DNA from: Halomonas sp. HL-93
GTDB taxonomy: Bacteria; Pseudomonadota; Gammaproteobacteria; Pseudomonadales; Halomonadaceae
NCBI RefSeq assembly: GCF_900086985.1
Contig: NZ_LT593974.1
Location: 1,922,001 to 1,986,000 of the forward strand
Direction: 5' to 3'
DNA: 64,000 bases
Under the pieces are notes generated by a model. That model had not been told where the DNA came from. It worked only from the letters and a program-made list of their open reading frames with translations, and ran no database searches. The stretch's first letter is position 1, and the number at the start of each line of letters is the position of its first letter. Below, in pieces: positions 1-10,228 of the stretch. Made by a program: the position numbers and the translations under genes.

Positions 1-1
1 G

Positions 2-1552
2 CTGGTTACCCAATACGCTGAAGAAGGGGGCCTCTACGTATCGGAAGACCAGGTCGACCAACTTATAGTCGGTATCCCCGAATTTCAGGATGACGACGGA
101 CGCTTCTCCCCGGAAGTGTTTCGTAATCGTTTATCCGGCGCTGGGTATACTCCCCTTTCATTTCGTGAAGAACTTGAAGTGGACGTAAAACGTCAACAGC
201 TTCAGCAGGGCCTAGCGTTCAGCGATTTTTCGCTGGAGGGCGAACGCCAGCGCTTAGCAGAGCTTCAGCGTCAGCAGCGTAGCTTTCGTTACGTGATATT
301 GGATACTGATGATGTTGACGATGATAATGAGATCAGTGAAGAGGCGCTTGAAACGTATTACGAAGCCAACGCCGACCGTTTTGAACGGCCTGAGCAGGTG
401 CGCCTCGAGTACGTATTAGTTGATCGTCGCGACATGGCCAGCGACACCGAAGTTGACGAGGACGCGCTACGCGAGGCTTGGCGCGAGCAAAATAAAGATG
501 CTGACCGTCGCGTCTCCCATATTATGGTTACGTTCGGCGATGAGCGGGAACGAGAAGAAGCCCAACAGAAAGCTGATGAGGCCCTTCAGGCCCTCGAAGA
601 TGGCGATTCTTTTGCCGATACGGCGGTACGTTACTCAGATGATACGGCCAGCGCAGAAGAAGGCGGCGATCTAGGGACGATTAGTCGCGGCTTTTTTGGC
701 GATGCGTTTGATGAAGCCGCATTTTCTATCGATGAAGGCGAGACATCCTCGGTTGTGGAGATGGATGGCGCCTTTCACATCATTCAAGTCACCGATATTG
801 ATCGGCCGGCGTTTGAAGACCAGCGCGACTCACTCCGTGAAGACGTGGCGATGGGCGACGTGAATGATGAGTTTAACGAGAAAGTACAGCGGTTGATTGA
901 TGAAAGCTTTGCTGCCGACGATCTACAAAGCGTAGCGGAAGATCTATCGTTGTCTCTTGAGGAAAGTGACTGGCTTGCCCGTGACGACGAGGGTGACAGC
1001 GTTCTTTTTGAGCCAGGCGTTATGGAGCAAGCTTTCAGTGGCGATGTGCTGGAAGAAGGCTATAACAGCGAAGTGATCGAACTCGACGAAGATCGTCGAT
1101 TGGTTGTTCGTGTTGCTGAGCATCGGGAGCAAACCCAACTACCGCTGGATGACGTCCGCGATGAAGTCGAAACCGCCGTGCGTGCCCAACAGCAGCAAGA
1201 GCGGCTAAAGGATCAAGCTGACGACATGATCGGTCGGCTTAAAGACGGCGAATCCATCGATATGGAATGGCTGGAAGCAGCCGACGTGCGCCGCCAGGAT
1301 GACGTGACCGCATCGCAGTTGATTGTTCAGGCCGCTTTCCGTATGCCGCATCCTGATGAGGGTGAGAGCACTTATCAAACGGTGGTAATGCCCAGCGGTG
1401 TTGCGCTTGTCGCCCTTGACGAGGTGACCAGCGGTGATGTCGATGAAGAGCGTGAGCGCTTTGCTGCCCAGATGTCGGAGCAATTACGGTCGCAGTCGAT
1501 TATCCAGGGGCTAATCGATGACCTACGCCGTGATGCGGACATAGAACGTTAA
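2..1552 (+). CDS. ppiD: Peptidyl-prolyl cis-trans isomerase D, 5' end missing
   Basis: The frame is open from base 2, so the start and the N-terminal membrane anchor lie outside the window; 516 residues remain of a family of a little over 600. PpiD is an inner-membrane-anchored periplasmic chaperone that assists folding of proteins emerging from the Sec translocon. A parvulin (PpiC-type) domain is visible at about residues 165-265 (SHIMV, then GGDLG, then VVEMDGAFHI). Helical SurA/PpiD-like segments flank it on both sides. The protein is very rich in Asp and Glu, as expected for a periplasmic protein of a halophile. A terminator follows at once, so this is the last gene of its transcript. Confidence 0.93.
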   Translation: MVTQYAEEGGLYVSEDQVDQLIVGIPEFQDDDGRFSPEVFRNRLSGAGYTPLSFREELEVDVKRQQLQQGLAFSDFSLEGERQRLAELQRQQRSFRYVILDTDDVDDDNEISEEALETYYEANADRFERPEQVRLEYVLVDRRDMASDTEVDEDALREAWREQNKDADRRVSHIMVTFGDEREREEAQQKADEALQALEDGDSFADTAVRYSDDTASAEEGGDLGTISRGFFGDAFDEAAFSIDEGETSSVVEMDGAFHIIQVTDIDRPAFEDQRDSLREDVAMGDVNDEFNEKVQRLIDESFAADDLQSVAEDLSLSLEESDWLARDDEGDSVLFEPGVMEQAFSGDVLEEGYNSEVIELDEDRRLVVRVAEHREQTQLPLDDVRDEVETAVRAQQQQERLKDQADDMIGRLKDGESIDMEWLEAADVRRQDDVTASQLIVQAAFRMPHPDEGESTYQTVVMPSGVALVALDEVTSGDVDEERERFAAQMSEQLRSQSIIQGLIDDLRRDADIER

Positions 1553-1573
1553 CCGTAGTCTTTGCCGCCAATT

Positions 1574-1603
1574 AAAAAGCCGATCGTCATGATCGGCTTT
1601 TTT
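1574..1603. terminator. Bidirectional intrinsic terminator between ppiD and lpxH
   Basis: AAAGCCGATC and GATCGGCTTT form a perfect stem around a GTCAT loop. A run of A lies on the left and a run of T on the right, so it can end transcription of ppiD (+) and of lpxH (-), which converge here. Confidence 0.88.
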
Positions 1604-1613
1604 ATGCCTTCAA

Positions 1614-2384
1614 TTAGGGCGATGGCGGGTTTTTTAAGGGAAATTGACGTAACCGTGGCTCGGTATGATTGGTTTTTTCAATGACGATATCCCAACCGTG
1701 TTGGTCATCCCAATCGCCAAGTACGAAGCGTTTAGCGGGCACGTCTTCTACGGTCAAGTCATGCACTTTGGGACGATGGGTGTGCCCATGAATCATGGTT
1801 GCAACCCCATGACTTTCCATTAGTGCAACGACTTCACTGTGGGTAACATCCATAATGGCGTCCGCCTTGCCAGCATTGGCATCGCCTGACTGCATCCGCA
1901 GGCTGCTGGCTAACGCCACCCGCTGTTCCAATGGCAAGGCAAGTATTTGAGCTTGCCACTCAGGGTCCCGTGATTGTCGGCGAAATGCCATATAGTCGTC
2001 ATCTTGGGTGCAAAGGCTGTCACCATGCAGAATGACGGCGGGCAGACCTTGGAGCTCGACTTCTTCTATATCAGGCAATAGAGTCGCCTGACATGCGGTA
2101 ATAAAGCGCTCGCCGATCAGGAAGTCTCGGTTTCCGTGTATAAAATAAATAGCGGTTCCGTCGCTGCTAAGCTTATGTAACCGCTGAATGACCTCACGAG
2201 CGATAGCCCCCAGCGGATGGGGGGCATCGATAAGGTCATCGCCAATCCAGGCGTCAAACAGGTCACCCAAAATGTACAGGGCATCAGCCCCTTTAGCAGT
2301 GTGCTCCAAGTAATCATAGAACCCCTGATTAATCTCAGGGGTATCATCACTCAGGTGCATATCAGCTATCAGCAGAGTACGCAT
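1614..2384 (-). CDS. lpxH: UDP-2,3-diacylglucosamine diphosphatase LpxH
   Basis: LpxH hydrolyses UDP-2,3-diacylglucosamine to lipid X and UMP, the fourth step of lipid A synthesis, at the inner face of the cytoplasmic membrane. The calcineurin-like metallophosphatase signature is complete: D8-x-H10, GDLFD with D41, GNRD at 84-87, H120-G-D and HGHTHRP at 199-205. The length of 256 residues is somewhat above the E. coli enzyme. The ATG is preceded by GGGAG at good spacing. It lies 14 bp downstream of ppiB on the same strand, and the two probably share a transcript, as in many gammaproteobacteria. Confidence 0.95.
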   Translation of the reverse strand: MRTLLIADMHLSDDTPEINQGFYDYLEHTAKGADALYILGDLFDAWIGDDLIDAPHPLGAIAREVIQRLHKLSSDGTAIYFIHGNRDFLIGERFITACQATLLPDIEEVELQGLPAVILHGDSLCTQDDDYMAFRRQSRDPEWQAQILALPLEQRVALASSLRMQSGDANAGKADAIMDVTHSEVVALMESHGVATMIHGHTHRPKVHDLTVEDVPAKRFVLGDWDDQHGWDIVIEKTNHTEPRLRQFPLKNPPSP

Positions 2385-2398
2385 AGAGCTCCCAGGGG

Positions 2399-2899
2399 TT
2401 ATTCCGCTTCTTTGATATAGGCGCGCTCGATAATCACGTCCTCTGCGGGAACATCGGCATGCATGCCACGGCGGGTAGTGCTGAGGCTCTTGATGGCGTC
2501 AACAACAGACATTCCGTCGACGACTTCACCAAAAACGGCGTAACCCCAGCCCTGCAGATTTTTCCCGCTATGGTTTAAAAAGCTGTTATCGCCAACGTTA
2601 ATAAAAAACTGTGCGGTGGCCGAGTGCGGATCCTGGGTACGGGCCATTGCCAGGGTGCCTTGGGTATTTTTAAGCCCGTTATCCGCCTCGTTTTCGATCG
2701 GATCGCGAGTGGGCTTTTGATTGAAATCCTGATCAAACCCGCCACCTTGCACCATGAAGCCATCAATGACGCGGTGAAAAAGAGTGCCGTCGTAAAAGCC
2801 ATCGCGAACGTATTGCTCAAAATTGGCGGCGGTGGCAGGCGCTTTTTCGTGATTAAGCGCAATCGTGATGTCACCATGGTTAGTCTGTAATACGATCAT
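2399..2899 (-). CDS. ppiB: Peptidyl-prolyl cis-trans isomerase B (cytoplasmic cyclophilin)
   Basis: Cyclophilin A-type isomerase that speeds cis-trans isomerisation of X-Pro bonds; no signal peptide, hence cytoplasmic. Typical motifs are seen: [15 protein letters not shown], then GTLAMART and [10 protein letters not shown] longer frame begins six codons upstream, but the ATG at 2899 is chosen because AGGAA sits eight bases before it and the resulting 166 residues match E. coli PpiB (164). The gene is directly upstream of lpxH. It is divergent from glnS, with about 155 bp between them holding the two promoter regions; no clear -35/-10 pair could be assigned there. Confidence 0.94.
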   Translation of the reverse strand: MIVLQTNHGDITIALNHEKAPATAANFEQYVRDGFYDGTLFHRVIDGFMVQGGGFDQDFNQKPTRDPIENEADNGLKNTQGTLAMARTQDPHSATAQFFINVGDNSFLNHSGKNLQGWGYAVFGEVVDGMSVVDAIKSLSTTRRGMHADVPAEDVIIERAYIKEAE

Positions 2900-3055
2900 A
2901 GATAAATTCCTGTTCAATAAAGGCGTTCGCCTTGGCGCTGTGCATCGGCGTCACGTTATAATAACGGTTTTGCTTGGCACCGCGAAGCGCTATACCGTTA
3001 GCGTAGAGCAGACGATGCCAGGCACGCCATCCACCATGAGGTTATCAACACCACC

Positions 3056-4735
3056 ATGACCAACGAGACCACCCCAGCGCCGAACTTCATTCGCAACCAA
3101 GTACGCGACGAAATTGAGGGCGGCCAGGTCACAAAAATCGTGACGCGCTTTCCCCCGGAGCCCAATGGTTTCCTGCATATCGGCCATGCCAAGTCGATCT
3201 GTCTCAACTTTGGGTTGGCGGAGCAGATGGGTGGTGAGTGTCATTTGCGCTTTGACGACACCAACCCGGCCAAAGAAGAGCAGGCCTATATTGACGCGAT
3301 CAAGGATGACGTCAGTTGGCTGGGGTTTGAATGGGCGGGTCCCGTACGGTTTGCCTCGGACTACTTTGATCAGCTCTACGCCTGGGCGCAGCATTTGATC
3401 CGTGAGGGTAAGGCCTACGTCGATGATCTGACACCCGATGAGATCCGTGAATATCGCGGAACGCTGACCGAGCCGGGCCAGCCGAGTCCCTATCGCGAAC
3501 GCAGCGTCGACGAAAACCTGGACCTTCTGGAGCGCATGCGCAAAGGCGAGTTTGGCGAGGGCGAGAAAGTCTTGCGGGCCAAGATCGACATGGCCTCGCC
3601 AAACATCAATCTACGCGACCCGATTCTCTACCGTATCCGCCACGCCAGCCATCATCAGACCGGTGATAAATGGAAAATCTATCCGTCCTACGATTTCACC
3701 CATGGCCAGTCTGACGCCCTGGAAGGCGTGACCCACTCTATTTGTACCCTCGAGTTTGAAGACCACCGCCCGCTATACGAGTGGTTCCTGGATAACCTGC
3801 CGGTGCCGGCCAAACCCCGCCAGATCGAGTTTGCCCGGTTAAACCTCAACTATACGCTGACCTCCAAGCGCAAGTTGAAAATGCTGGTCGACGAACAGAT
3901 CGTGGACGGCTGGGACGACCCCCGCATGCCGACGATCTCGGGGATGCGCCGGCGGGGCTACACGCCCGCGTCAATCCGCAAGTTCTGCGACATGATCGGG
4001 GTGACCCGCGCCGACGGCGGCCTGGTTGACATAGCCATGTTGACCCACGCGATTCGTTCGGACCTGGAGGACAATGCGCCGCGGGCGATGTGTGTGCTCA
4101 AGCCGCTCAAAGTGGTGCTCACCAACGTGCCGGAAGACCATGAAGAAATCTACGAGGTGGCTGGCCACCCCGCGCGTGAGGATATGCCGGTGCGCAAGGT
4201 GCCCCTGACCCGCGAGCTGTACATCGATCAGGATGACTTCATGGAAGACGCACCGAAAAAATTCTTCCGTCTTGCGCCCGGTAAAGAAGTTCGTCTGCGT
4301 AACAGCTACGTCATCCGTTGCGATGAGGTGATCAAGAACGAAGCAGGTGACGTCACGGAACTGCATTGCTCGGTCGATTTTGACACCCTGGGGAAAAACC
4401 CGGAAGGTCGCAAAGTGAAAGGGGTCATTCACTGGGTAAGTGCCGAGCACGGTATTCCGCTAGAAGTGCGCCTGTACGACAACTTGTTCATGGTCGAGCA
4501 GCCCGACCGCGATAAAGATGTCGACTTTTTGGATCATTTAAACCCTGAGTCGCTAACTGTTTGCAACGCTATTGGTGAGCCCAGTCTGGCTGATGCGGGG
4601 CCTGAGGCACGCTTCCAATTTGAGCGGATCGGTTATTTCTGCGCAGATCGTCACGTCTCGGTACCAGGCCAGTTGGTGTTTAACCGTACCGTGGGTTTAA
4701 AAGATAGCTGGGCGAAAATCAAACAGAAAGGTTAA
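3056..4735 (+). CDS. glnS: Glutamine--tRNA ligase
   Basis: Class I aminoacyl-tRNA synthetase that charges tRNA-Gln. The HIGH signature is at residues 41-44 (FLHIGHAKS) and the KMSKS-type loop appears as TSKRKLK, as is usual for GlnRS. The C-terminal beta-barrel anticodon-binding domains are present, ending with [14 protein letters not shown]. The length of 559 residues is close to E. coli (554). The start codon has only a distant GAGG. It is followed after 11 bp by cysS, so two synthetase genes are probably co-transcribed. Confidence 0.97.
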   Translation: MTNETTPAPNFIRNQVRDEIEGGQVTKIVTRFPPEPNGFLHIGHAKSICLNFGLAEQMGGECHLRFDDTNPAKEEQAYIDAIKDDVSWLGFEWAGPVRFASDYFDQLYAWAQHLIREGKAYVDDLTPDEIREYRGTLTEPGQPSPYRERSVDENLDLLERMRKGEFGEGEKVLRAKIDMASPNINLRDPILYRIRHASHHQTGDKWKIYPSYDFTHGQSDALEGVTHSICTLEFEDHRPLYEWFLDNLPVPAKPRQIEFARLNLNYTLTSKRKLKMLVDEQIVDGWDDPRMPTISGMRRRGYTPASIRKFCDMIGVTRADGGLVDIAMLTHAIRSDLEDNAPRAMCVLKPLKVVLTNVPEDHEEIYEVAGHPAREDMPVRKVPLTRELYIDQDDFMEDAPKKFFRLAPGKEVRLRNSYVIRCDEVIKNEAGDVTELHCSVDFDTLGKNPEGRKVKGVIHWVSAEHGIPLEVRLYDNLFMVEQPDRDKDVDFLDHLNPESLTVCNAIGEPSLADAGPEARFQFERIGYFCADRHVSVPGQLVFNRTVGLKDSWAKIKQKG

Positions 4736-4746
4736 GGAACCGGCAT

Positions 4747-6153
4747 ATGCATATTTACAATACGCTGACACGTCGCAAGGAGCCTTTCACCCCGCTGGTA
4801 AAGGGCAAGGTAAGTATGTATGTCTGCGGCATGACGGTGTATGACTACTGCCACCTTGGCCATGCCCGCGTTATGGTCGCGTTCGATGTCATTACCCGCT
4901 ATTTACGTGAGCGTGGTTATGACGTTAATTATGTGCGCAACATTACCGATATAGACGATAAAATCCTCAAGCGTGCTGATGAAAATAACGAGAGTATCTC
5001 GGCGCTTACTGAGCGCATGATTGAGGCGATGCACGAGGATGAAGCTCGTCTGTATGTGTTGCCGCCTAGCCATGAGCCACGAGCGACTGGGCACGTCGAC
5101 AATATCATTTCCATGATCGAGACTCTGGTTGAAAAAGGCTATGCATACTCGGCAGATAACGGCGACGTGTATTATCGCGTTCGGCGTTTTGCCGACTACG
5201 GCAAGCTCAATAACCGCCAGCTGGATGACATGCGTTCCGGTGCCCGCGTCGACGTTGACGTGCACAAGGAAGATCCTCTCGACTTTGTGTTATGGAAGGC
5301 CGCCAAGCCTGGTGAAGCTCATTGGCATTCCCCATGGGGAAATGGCCGACCTGGCTGGCATATTGAATGCTCGGCGATGTCGACCTGCTGCCTGGGTGAT
5401 ACCTTCGATATTCATGGCGGGGGACCGGACTTGACGTTTCCCCACCATGAAAATGAAATAGCTCAATCTGAAGCGGCTACGGGCAAGCCCTACGTAAACA
5501 CCTGGATGCACGCAGGTGCTGTCAGGGTTGATCAGGAAAAGATGTCGAAATCGTTGGGTAATTTCTTCACGATTCGTGAAGTGCTGACAGAACATGACCC
5601 TGAAGTGGTGCGCTATTTATTGGTCGCCAGCCACTACCGCAGCGCAATCAACTACTCGCAGGATTCGCTTTTAGAGGCCCGGAAATCATTAACGCGGCTT
5701 TATACAGCGCTTGAGGGGGTGGAGATTTGCCCCCCAAGTACGGCTAATAACCAGGGTGTTGCTGCCTACCGTGAACGTTTTACGGCGGCGATGGACGACG
5801 ATTTCAATACCCCTGACGCGTTAGCGGTAATGTTCGACTTGGCGCGTGATATTAACCGAGCTAAGCAAGAGACACCTGAAAAAGCGTCAAGTTTGGCGGC
5901 TGAGTTAAGGGAGTTAGCCAGCGTGTTAGGGCTTCTCCAGCAATCGCCTGACGCATTCTTGAAGGGCTCACAGCAACAAAATCTGGCAATCAGTGAATCC
6001 GCAATTAATGACAAAATTGCTCAGCGTCAGGCGGCAAAGGCCAATAAAGATTTTGCTCAAGCCGATGCGATTCGCGATGAACTGGCGGCACAGGGCGTTA
6101 TTCTTAAAGATTCACGGGAAGGGACGACCTGGGTGGTTGATACTTCTCACTAG
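4747..6153 (+). CDS. cysS: Cysteine--tRNA ligase
   Basis: Class I synthetase charging tRNA-Cys. The zinc ligands C27, C208 and H233/H234 are seen, with the HIGH variant HLGH at 36-39 and KMSKS at 265-269. The length of 468 residues matches the family (E. coli 461). The start at 4747 overlaps an NdeI-like CATATG with AAGGAA upstream. It lies 11 bp after glnS. Confidence 0.97.
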   Translation: MHIYNTLTRRKEPFTPLVKGKVSMYVCGMTVYDYCHLGHARVMVAFDVITRYLRERGYDVNYVRNITDIDDKILKRADENNESISALTERMIEAMHEDEARLYVLPPSHEPRATGHVDNIISMIETLVEKGYAYSADNGDVYYRVRRFADYGKLNNRQLDDMRSGARVDVDVHKEDPLDFVLWKAAKPGEAHWHSPWGNGRPGWHIECSAMSTCCLGDTFDIHGGGPDLTFPHHENEIAQSEAATGKPYVNTWMHAGAVRVDQEKMSKSLGNFFTIREVLTEHDPEVVRYLLVASHYRSAINYSQDSLLEARKSLTRLYTALEGVEICPPSTANNQGVAAYRERFTAAMDDDFNTPDALAVMFDLARDINRAKQETPEKASSLAAELRELASVLGLLQQSPDAFLKGSQQQNLAISESAINDKIAQRQAAKANKDFAQADAIRDELAAQGVILKDSREGTTWVVDTSH

Positions 6154-6172
6154 ATTGCCCGGCGAGAGGAAT

Positions 6173-6201
6173 CTGACTTCAACGCACGACGGGCATATAC
6201 T
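6173..6201 (+). promoter_or_regulatory. Sigma70-type promoter of the osmoprotectant ABC operon
   Basis: CTGACT (6173-6178) and TATACT (6196-6201) are separated by exactly 17 bp. Transcription would start near 6208, about 25 bases before the chosen start codon of the binding-protein gene. It lies in the only gap between cysS and the operon. Confidence 0.6.
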
Positions 6202-6233
6202 CCTAAAGAGTTCATGCTAAAAGGATGATAACA

Positions 6234-7148
6234 ATGCGCTTTGTCACCAAATCAACTATCGCTATCGGTTGTTTTTCATTTATACCGTTATCTTTGGTTA
6301 ATGCTGACGATGAGGTAGTGGTCTCGTCGAAAATTGACACGGAAGGGTCAGTGCTCGGTGAGCTGATCATCCAAACACTGGAGCGGCAGGACATTCCTAC
6401 CGAAGACCGTTTGCAACTTGGCGGTACCAGTGTCGTACGTAGCGCTTTAGAAGCAGGAGAAATAGACCTTTACCCCGAATATACGGGTAATGGGGCCTTT
6501 TTCTTCGATATGGCCGACAGTTACGTGTGGAAAGATGCCGAGCAAGCCTATGAGACTGTCCGCGAACGCGACGCAGAACAGGGCTTGATCTGGTTAACCC
6601 CGGCGAGTGCTAATAATACCTGGGCTATGAGCGTGCGTAGCGACGTAGCAGAGGAGAACGACCTATCAACGCTCGACGACTTGGCTACCTACCTTGAGGA
6701 GGGCGGCGAATTTAAATTTGCGGCAAGTGCGGAGTTTGTCGAGTCTGAGCAGGCACTGCCCGCATTTCAGGAAGCATACGGGTTTGAGCTCAGCGAAGAC
6801 CAGCTTCTCGTGCTTTCTGGCGGTAACACGGCGGCCACTATGCGAGCAGCAGCCGAGCAAACCAACGGTGTCAATGCAGCGATGACTTATGGTACTGATG
6901 GTGGTTTAAGTGCCCTAGGGCTTGTGGTGCTTGAAGATTCAAAGGGCGTACAACCGGTATACCAGCCTGCCCCGGTGGTGCGCGAAAGTGTGTTAGAAGC
7001 GTATCCTGACATCGATTCGTTGCTTGAAGATGTATTTAGCACCCTGGACCTCGAAACGCTACAGAAGCTCAATGCCGATGTAGCAGTGAATGGCATGTCA
7101 CCGGATAAGGTCGCAAGCGATTACCTCGATAGCTTGGACGACGACTGA
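6234..7148 (+). CDS. Glycine betaine/osmoprotectant ABC transporter, substrate-binding protein
   Basis: OpuAC-family periplasmic binding protein of the YehZ/OsmX group, which captures betaine-type compatible solutes. An earlier in-frame ATG at 6225 overlaps the AAGGA ribosome binding site; the ATG at 6234, eight bases after it, is preferred and gives 304 residues. A signal peptide is clear (KSTIAIGCF..SLVNA, cut near residue 23-25). The mature part starts with VVVSSKIDTEGSVLGE, the usual opening of the family. No lipobox is seen, so it is soluble in the periplasm. It is the first gene of a four-gene operon, with the next start codon abutting its stop. Confidence 0.88.
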   Translation: MRFVTKSTIAIGCFSFIPLSLVNADDEVVVSSKIDTEGSVLGELIIQTLERQDIPTEDRLQLGGTSVVRSALEAGEIDLYPEYTGNGAFFFDMADSYVWKDAEQAYETVRERDAEQGLIWLTPASANNTWAMSVRSDVAEENDLSTLDDLATYLEEGGEFKFAASAEFVESEQALPAFQEAYGFELSEDQLLVLSGGNTAATMRAAAEQTNGVNAAMTYGTDGGLSALGLVVLEDSKGVQPVYQPAPVVRESVLEAYPDIDSLLEDVFSTLDLETLQKLNADVAVNGMSPDKVASDYLDSLDDD

Positions 7149-8369
7149 ATGTCGTTATTGGATGCATTGCCAAGTCCCCCTCAGGTGTCTTGGCGGCAGT
7201 GGCAGCCAAATAGTGTTTTGGTGTTGCTATTCAGCGTGATGCTGTTGGCTATTTGGGTGTTTGATCTAGTTAGCATAGCGCCTAATCGTATCGTGAGTGG
7301 GGAAGGCGCTGGCTTGATTGAGGCAGTCGGCTGGTTGGGGGCACTGTTAGTCAGTAGTGTCATTATCACTTTACTGGCGCTAGCCTTCCAGCCAAACCAG
7401 CAGGGTTATCGTATTGCTTTAGTCGGCGTTTCCTTACTGCTTTTTTTAATGCCATTTGGCTTAATGGTTGCCAGTAATCGGCTGATAAGCAGCGATACCC
7501 CTCAGGCACGACTTAATCTTGGGATGGCCTATTGGGTAACGCTATCACTATTGCTGCTATGTTGGATTGAACTGCGTTTGCGCTTGATGCTACCCCGGCG
7601 ATGGACCGTCATGTTATTGCTAGGCGTAGTACTCATATGGTGGCTGTGCGCTATGCTGGGACTCGAGGCTTTGGCGTTGGGGCAGGAGTTTCGCGCCCGA
7701 GACGATGAGTTTTGGCGAGCATTGCGCCAACATATAACATTGGTGAGCGTTTCCGTTGCTATCAGTATTGGTTTAGGACTGACGTTAGCCATGCTGATGC
7801 GGCGCTACGCTAAATTTCAAAAGATCGCCTTTGGGCTACTTAACTTCTTGCAAACGATACCCAGCATTGCACTGTTCGGGTTAATGCTAGGCCCTTTGGC
7901 GTGGCTAGCGGCTCAATGGCCATTGCTGTCACAGCTCGGCGTTAGCGGTATTGGCTGGGCACCGGCATTGCTGGCGCTCGTCGCTTATAGCTTATTACCC
8001 ATGGTGCGTAATACCTATGTTGCCCTTGAGCAGGTAAGCCCGGAGACCCTCGAAGCCGCAAGGGGGATGGGTATGCGCAATAGCCAACGTTTCTGGCAAG
8101 TCCGCTTACCGCTTGCCTTACCGGTGCTGCTGGAAGGTATACGGATTACCGCGGTTCAAGCGATTGGTCTAACGGCTGTTGCTGCGTTGATCGGCGCGGG
8201 AGGGTTGGGGGCTTTTATTTTCCAAGGTTTGGGACAGGCGGCCATGGATATGGTGCTATTGGGTGCACTGCCGATTCTAATACTTGCGCTGATGGCCGAT
8301 GCCGGGCTGGGGGCTTTAGCTGATGCTCTTCGGCCGAAAGACACCATACGGCCTGGAGAAAACGAATGA
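7149..8369 (+). CDS. Osmoprotectant ABC transporter permease (YehY-like, with N-terminal membrane extension)
   Basis: Inner-membrane permease of the betaine/osmoprotectant importer. The C-terminal half (about residues 195-395) is a BPD_transp_1 domain with the EAA loop LEAARGMGMR. The N-terminal half adds about five hydrophobic segments, as in YehY. The ATG abuts the stop of the binding-protein gene, and the last four bases overlap the ATPase gene (ATGA), implying translational coupling. Confidence 0.87.
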   Translation: MSLLDALPSPPQVSWRQWQPNSVLVLLFSVMLLAIWVFDLVSIAPNRIVSGEGAGLIEAVGWLGALLVSSVIITLLALAFQPNQQGYRIALVGVSLLLFLMPFGLMVASNRLISSDTPQARLNLGMAYWVTLSLLLLCWIELRLRLMLPRRWTVMLLLGVVLIWWLCAMLGLEALALGQEFRARDDEFWRALRQHITLVSVSVAISIGLGLTLAMLMRRYAKFQKIAFGLLNFLQTIPSIALFGLMLGPLAWLAAQWPLLSQLGVSGIGWAPALLALVAYSLLPMVRNTYVALEQVSPETLEAARGMGMRNSQRFWQVRLPLALPVLLEGIRITAVQAIGLTAVAALIGAGGLGAFIFQGLGQAAMDMVLLGALPILILALMADAGLGALADALRPKDTIRPGENE

Positions 8370-9331
8370 TCGAGCTCGCCCACGTTTCCAAACATTTTGG
8401 TGACGTTGCGGCAGTGGATAACATTTCACTGCGCATTGCAAAAGGAAAATTTTGTGCGCTCGTGGGTACCTCCGGGTGCGGCAAGTCAACGACGTTGCGG
8501 ATGATTAATCGTCTTATTGAGCATGGCGATGGTGAGATCATATTAGACGGTCAACCGATTACAGCCTACGATCCAGTTAAGCTGCGGCGGCGTATTGGCT
8601 ATGTTATTCAGCATACCGGGCTATTTCCGCATTGGACGGTGGCACGCAATATTGGCTTGGTACCTCGCTTGCTTAATTGGTCAACGGCCGATGTTCAGGC
8701 AAAGGTTGCAGAGTTAATGAGCCTTCTAGGCTTGCCGATAGACGAATTCGCTCATAAATACCCTCATCAACTTTCAGGAGGCCAGGCGCAGCGTGTTGGC
8801 GTTGCACGTGCGTTGGCCGCTGATCCGGATATTTTATTGATGGATGAGCCGTTTGGTGCTTTGGATCCCATTACTCGAGAGAAGCTGCAGGACGAGCTTG
8901 CCAAGCTACAGGCGCGAATGCATAAAACAGTGGTGTTTGTTACTCACGATATGGATGAAGCGCTAAGGCTGGCCGACCATTTAGTGGTGATGCGCGAGGG
9001 TCGTATCGTCCAGCAGGGATCACCGCTGTCATTGCTGCAGCACCCAAAAGATCCTTTTGTCGAATCGTTGCTGGGTGGTCTTGAGCGCGGTCTAAAGCAA
9101 GCAGCACTAACCCGCGTCCAGGATCATATGTCGCCGATGGGGCCAACGTTACCCGCACAGTCGCGAATTCCCGCTGCGTTTTCCCTGCGTCAGGGGCTTT
9201 CCATGATGCTGCGCGATCATACCGATCGCCTCACAGTCGTGGATCAACACGACATACCCGTTGGTGAACTCACGTTGCGCAAAATAGTAAAAGAAGCTCA
9301 ACCTGAGCAAGGAAAAGTGCGTGAGTCATAG
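8366..9331 (+). CDS. Osmoprotectant ABC transporter, ATP-binding protein
   Basis: Drives the osmoprotectant importer. Walker A GTSGCGKST is at 34-42, the signature LSGGQ at 136-140, Walker B LLMDEP at 157-162, and the switch motif VTHDMDEA near 193-200. After the ATPase core there is a C-terminal region resembling only part of a CBS pair (RLTVVDQHDIPVGELT). In OpuA/OpuC-type ATPases this region senses ionic strength or c-di-AMP; here it looks reduced. Overlaps are 4 bp with the gene before and 11 bp with the gene after. Confidence 0.9.
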   Translation: MIELAHVSKHFGDVAAVDNISLRIAKGKFCALVGTSGCGKSTTLRMINRLIEHGDGEIILDGQPITAYDPVKLRRRIGYVIQHTGLFPHWTVARNIGLVPRLLNWSTADVQAKVAELMSLLGLPIDEFAHKYPHQLSGGQAQRVGVARALAADPDILLMDEPFGALDPITREKLQDELAKLQARMHKTVVFVTHDMDEALRLADHLVVMREGRIVQQGSPLSLLQHPKDPFVESLLGGLERGLKQAALTRVQDHMSPMGPTLPAQSRIPAAFSLRQGLSMMLRDHTDRLTVVDQHDIPVGELTLRKIVKEAQPEQGKVRES

Positions 9332-10097
9332 CACGTTGAAACGTTCGCATACATCGCTTGGCGTTAACCAAGCAATGTGGCCGGCTATCTGGTTCACACT
9401 CTTGATGGTAAGCGTTTGGGGGTTTCCCTACGCCGATGCGCTTCTGCGTGCTATTGAGCCGAGCGCTAATGAGGTTGTTTACCGGCGGGCGAGTCTTGCC
9501 TCACTATTGGTACAGCATCTCCTCGTGGTCAGCGTTGCCGCTTTGCTTACCACTGTGTGTGGGGTGCTGGCGGCGATTATGGTAACGCGCACGTGGGGGC
9601 GAAACTTTTTGCCTTTAGTTGCTCAGGTCGCCTCGCTGGGTCAAACTTTTCCACCGGTGGCGGTGCTGGCGCTCGCAGTGCCTGCTTTAGGGTTTGGCAC
9701 GCTTCCGATCATCGTTGCCCTGGTACTTTATGGCACGCTGCCGATTGTGCGCAACACGCTAGGGGGGCTGCAAGGCGTTGATAAAGAGATTAAAAGTGCT
9801 GCAATTGCCATGGGCATGACACCCTGGCAAGTCCTACGCCAAGTAGAGTTACCGCTAGCGGCGCCAGTCATTTTGGCGGGTATTCGTACTTCCATCACCA
9901 TCAATATTTCAACGGCCGCGATCGGGGCCACGGTAGGCGCACGCAATTTGGGTGACCCCATTATTGCCGGTATTGTGAATGGCAATATGGCGTATATCGT
10001 TCAGGGTGCTCTGACGATTGCGTTGCTGGCGTTGACCGTTGATAGTCTGTTTGAACGAATCCAAGAACGGCTGCGCTTGCGCCTCTATACCTCTTAA
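9321..10097 (+). CDS. Osmoprotectant ABC transporter, second permease (YehW-like)
   Basis: Second inner-membrane subunit of the importer, 258 residues with about six membrane segments and a BPD_transp_1 domain (EAA loop IKSAAIAMGMTPWQVLRQV). The GTG at 9321 is chosen because AAGGAA lies a few bases upstream and the frame overlaps the ATPase gene by 11 bp; the next in-frame ATG would remove 18 residues. Two different permeases (406 and 258 residues) suggest a heterodimeric channel as in YehYW or OsmWY. The operon ends here. Confidence 0.87.
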   Translation: MSHSTLKRSHTSLGVNQAMWPAIWFTLLMVSVWGFPYADALLRAIEPSANEVVYRRASLASLLVQHLLVVSVAALLTTVCGVLAAIMVTRTWGRNFLPLVAQVASLGQTFPPVAVLALAVPALGFGTLPIIVALVLYGTLPIVRNTLGGLQGVDKEIKSAAIAMGMTPWQVLRQVELPLAAPVILAGIRTSITINISTAAIGATVGARNLGDPIIAGIVNGNMAYIVQGALTIALLALTVDSLFERIQERLRLRLYTS

Positions 10098-10228
10098 GTC
10101 GAATCCCTAATGTGTCTCAGCTGCGTTATTGTCGCAGGTGTTGCGTTGACCAATGGCAGATAAATCCACTGGCATAAATGGTCATCACCGACAACACTGC
10201 CCTCAAAAGGGGTACGACAAGGACAATA

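Noticed and set aside
2953..2996. Possible glnS promoter (TTGCTT and TATACC)
   Set aside because: The spacing of 15 bp and weak boxes are not convincing.
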